Assembly: GCA_964523735.1 (NCBI GenBank)
Contig: CAZFYZ010000025.1
Location: 1-40,451 of the forward strand
DNA: 40,451 nucleotides
Direction of reading: 5' to 3'
Origin: CAZFYZ01 sp964523735
Lineage (GTDB): Bacteria; Armatimonadota; UBA5829
Part shown: piece after piece, positions 38,943-40,451 of the stretch
Numbering within the stretch: position 1 is the stretch's first letter
Layout of the letters: each line of letters opens with the position of its first letter
Position numbers and translations under genes: made by a program
The notes under the pieces: generated by a model
Seen by the model: the letters and a program-made list of their open reading frames with translations, nothing else
What the model was told of the DNA's origin: nothing
The model's database searches: none

Positions 38943-38992
38943 GTGGCCATAACGCTCAGTATGAACTTCAAGGCATAAGGAGCTTAGGCACC

Positions 38993-40451
38993 ATGATCAC
39001 CAGAAGCACCCTGCATATTCGCTCATTGCTTCTCCCCGCATTCGTCTGCCTTACCGTGCTCGCGACACCAGCGATCTGCGGCATTAAGGAAGGCATTGAC
39101 CTCTACAAGAATGGCAAGCTAGATGAAGCAACCGCCGAGTTCAGGAAGTGTGCCGATGCCGACGCCAAGGACCACCTGTCCAGGCAGTGGCTCGGGTTTC
39201 TGCTGCTGAAGAAGGCTGACTATGAAGGGGCTGTGGTGGTCCTCCAAGAGGCTCGCCAGCTCAATGGTGATGGCCCGGAGATCCGCTGCAACCTCGGAAT
39301 GGCGTATTCGGGGCTCGGCCAGTATGACAAGGCTATCCCAGAATTCCAGCAGGCACTCAAGGTCAGGAAGAACTGGGGCGAGTGCCTCGATAGCCTGGGC
39401 ACGGCGTACCTCAAGGACAAGCAGACGGACAATGCTATCGGGTCTTACTCCAAAGCCGTTGCAGCTCTGCCAAAGAATGCCGATATACGAAACAACTACG
39501 CCCTTGCGCTCCAGCAGGCAGGCAAGACCGCTGAAGCAGCCGAGCAGTTCCGCAAGGCATCAGCGCTTGCACCCGGGAATGCTGAGTTCGCCACCAACCT
39601 TGGCTATGCGCTGAAGAATGAGAAGGACTTCGAATCCGCTCAGAATGCATTCGCCAAAGCAGTAGCTACGGATCCCGACAACTACCAAGCTCGCGTTGGA
39701 CTTGCCGAGGTACTCACGGTCCGAGGGCAGCGCGACAAAGCGATCGCCAACTACGAGGTCGCAGCCAAACTGAAGCCGGGAGATGCGCCCGCCAACTACA
39801 ACCTGGGCGTGCTGTATCTGAAGGACGCCAGTTTTGCCAAGGCGGTTGACGCTTTCTCGACTGTGGTCCGCGTGACACCGAATGATGCCGAGGCGCTTGC
39901 CTACCTGGGCTGGGCCCAGTTCAAGACTGGCAAGGCGGATGACGGCATTGCGACGCTCAAACTCTCCGTGGAAAAGAGCCCCCAGCTTCTTGCTGCATGG
40001 CTCAACCTCTCAACCATCTACACTCGGCAGGACATGAAGACGGAGGCCATCGAATCGTGGCGACAGGTAGTGAAGATCCAGCCTGCCAACACGGCCGCTC
40101 GCATCAATCTTGCTGGTTTGCTGCTCCAGACAGGCAACAACGAAGAGGCATTGGCAGAGTATAAAGCTGCGTCTGAGTCAGACCCAAAGTCTGGCGATGC
40201 TTTCTTCGGGATGGGCGCAGCTTACGGCAGACTCGGCAAGGGGGATGATGCCATTGCCGCCTACAGAAAGGCCGTTGAGGCTGATCCGAAGATGGCCATC
40301 GCTTACAACAACCTCGGCGTTGAGCTTGAGAAGAAGGGCAAGATGGACGAGGCGCAGCAGCAGTACCAGAAGGCATTAAAGGCCGACCCCAATAACGGCG
40401 AAGCAAAGCAGAACCTGGATAGGTTCAAGAGCAGCAATGCGCCGAAGACGG
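38993..40451 (+). CDS. Exported TPR-repeat protein (3' end outside window)
   Basis: An open frame of 486 codons from the ATG at 38993 runs off the right edge. AGGAG lies ten bases before the ATG and a sigma70-like promoter further upstream. The N-terminus (TLHIRSLLLPAFVCLTVLAT) is a signal peptide. The rest is back-to-back 34-residue TPR units from about residue 30 (GIDLYKNGKLDEATAEFRK, GMAYSGLGQYDKAIPEFQQA, GAAYGRLGKGDDAIAAYRKA and others), at least a dozen, several ending in the usual Pro/Asn positions. TPR arrays mount protein partners, so a scaffold role in the periplasm or cell envelope is likely; the partner is unknown. Confidence 0.88.
   Translation, partial: MITRSTLHIRSLLLPAFVCLTVLATPAICGIKEGIDLYKNGKLDEATAEFRKCADADAKDHLSRQWLGFLLLKKADYEGAVVVLQEARQLNGDGPEIRCNLGMAYSGLGQYDKAIPEFQQALKVRKNWGECLDSLGTAYLKDKQTDNAIGSYSKAVAALPKNADIRNNYALALQQAGKTAEAAEQFRKASALAPGNAEFATNLGYALKNEKDFESAQNAFAKAVATDPDNYQARVGLAEVLTVRGQRDKAIANYEVAAKLKPGDAPANYNLGVLYLKDASFAKAVDAFSTVVRVTPNDAEALAYLGWAQFKTGKADDGIATLKLSVEKSPQLLAAWLNLSTIYTRQDMKTEAIESWRQVVKIQPANTAARINLAGLLLQTGNNEEALAEYKAASESDPKSGDAFFGMGAAYGRLGKGDDAIAAYRKAVEADPKMAIAYNNLGVELEKKGKMDEAQQQYQKALKADPNNGEAKQNLDRFKSSNAPKT

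Overview
The window is about 40 kb of GC-rich, gene-dense bacterial chromosome. It is a draft assembly: four runs of exactly ten N (1563-1572, 19570-19579, 25880-25889, 27377-27386) each interrupt a conserved gene and break its frame. I see no phage, plasmid, CRISPR, rRNA or tRNA. The organism looks like an uncultured, respiring, glycan-degrading bacterium of a non-proteobacterial lineage. Armatimonadota-like is my best guess, from the mix of secreted glycoside hydrolases, a SpoIID-like protein, a cytochrome bd-like pair and many short dispersed repeats. This is inference, not proof.

Layout. 1-1073 (-): SpoIID-like protein, cut by the left edge. 1166-3977 (-): larE-larB-larC, making the nickel-pincer nucleotide cofactor, behind a near-consensus promoter that appears to give a leaderless mRNA. 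4166-7027 (+): GH38 alpha-mannosidase. 7108-11158 (-): DUF4382-type lipoprotein, membrane-anchored GH65-like glycosidase, SAM methyltransferase. 11322-12838 (+): lipid kinase and PHP phosphoesterase. 13317-15227 (+): SelB. 15297-17906 (+): two cytochrome bd-superfamily proteins, the first with a heme c domain. 17989-32440 (+): a complete 14-subunit complex I cluster, nuoA-B-(CD)-E-F-G-H-I-J-K-L-M-N. 32701-33530 (-): a transporter split into two half-size EamA proteins, beside a histidine kinase remnant. 33701-36223 (-): large secreted glycosidase-like protein. 36488-37459 (-): aldo/keto reductase. 37688-38179 (+): Hsp20. 38566-38778 (+): small four-Cys protein. 38993-end (+): exported TPR protein, cut by the right edge.

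How it works together. Complex I feeds the quinone pool, and the bd-like pair directly upstream on the same strand may be a terminal oxidase. Its motifs differ from canonical bd: the CydA His186 position and the GRQPW quinol motif are lost in both subunits, and a CxxCH heme c site is added. This pair is the most interesting protein system here. The second theme is repeats. Heptad tandem arrays and mirror-like hairpins fill the nuo spacers and even supply stop and start codons, and other short dispersed elements sit in frame inside larC, nuoG, the methyltransferase and the bd-like subunit.
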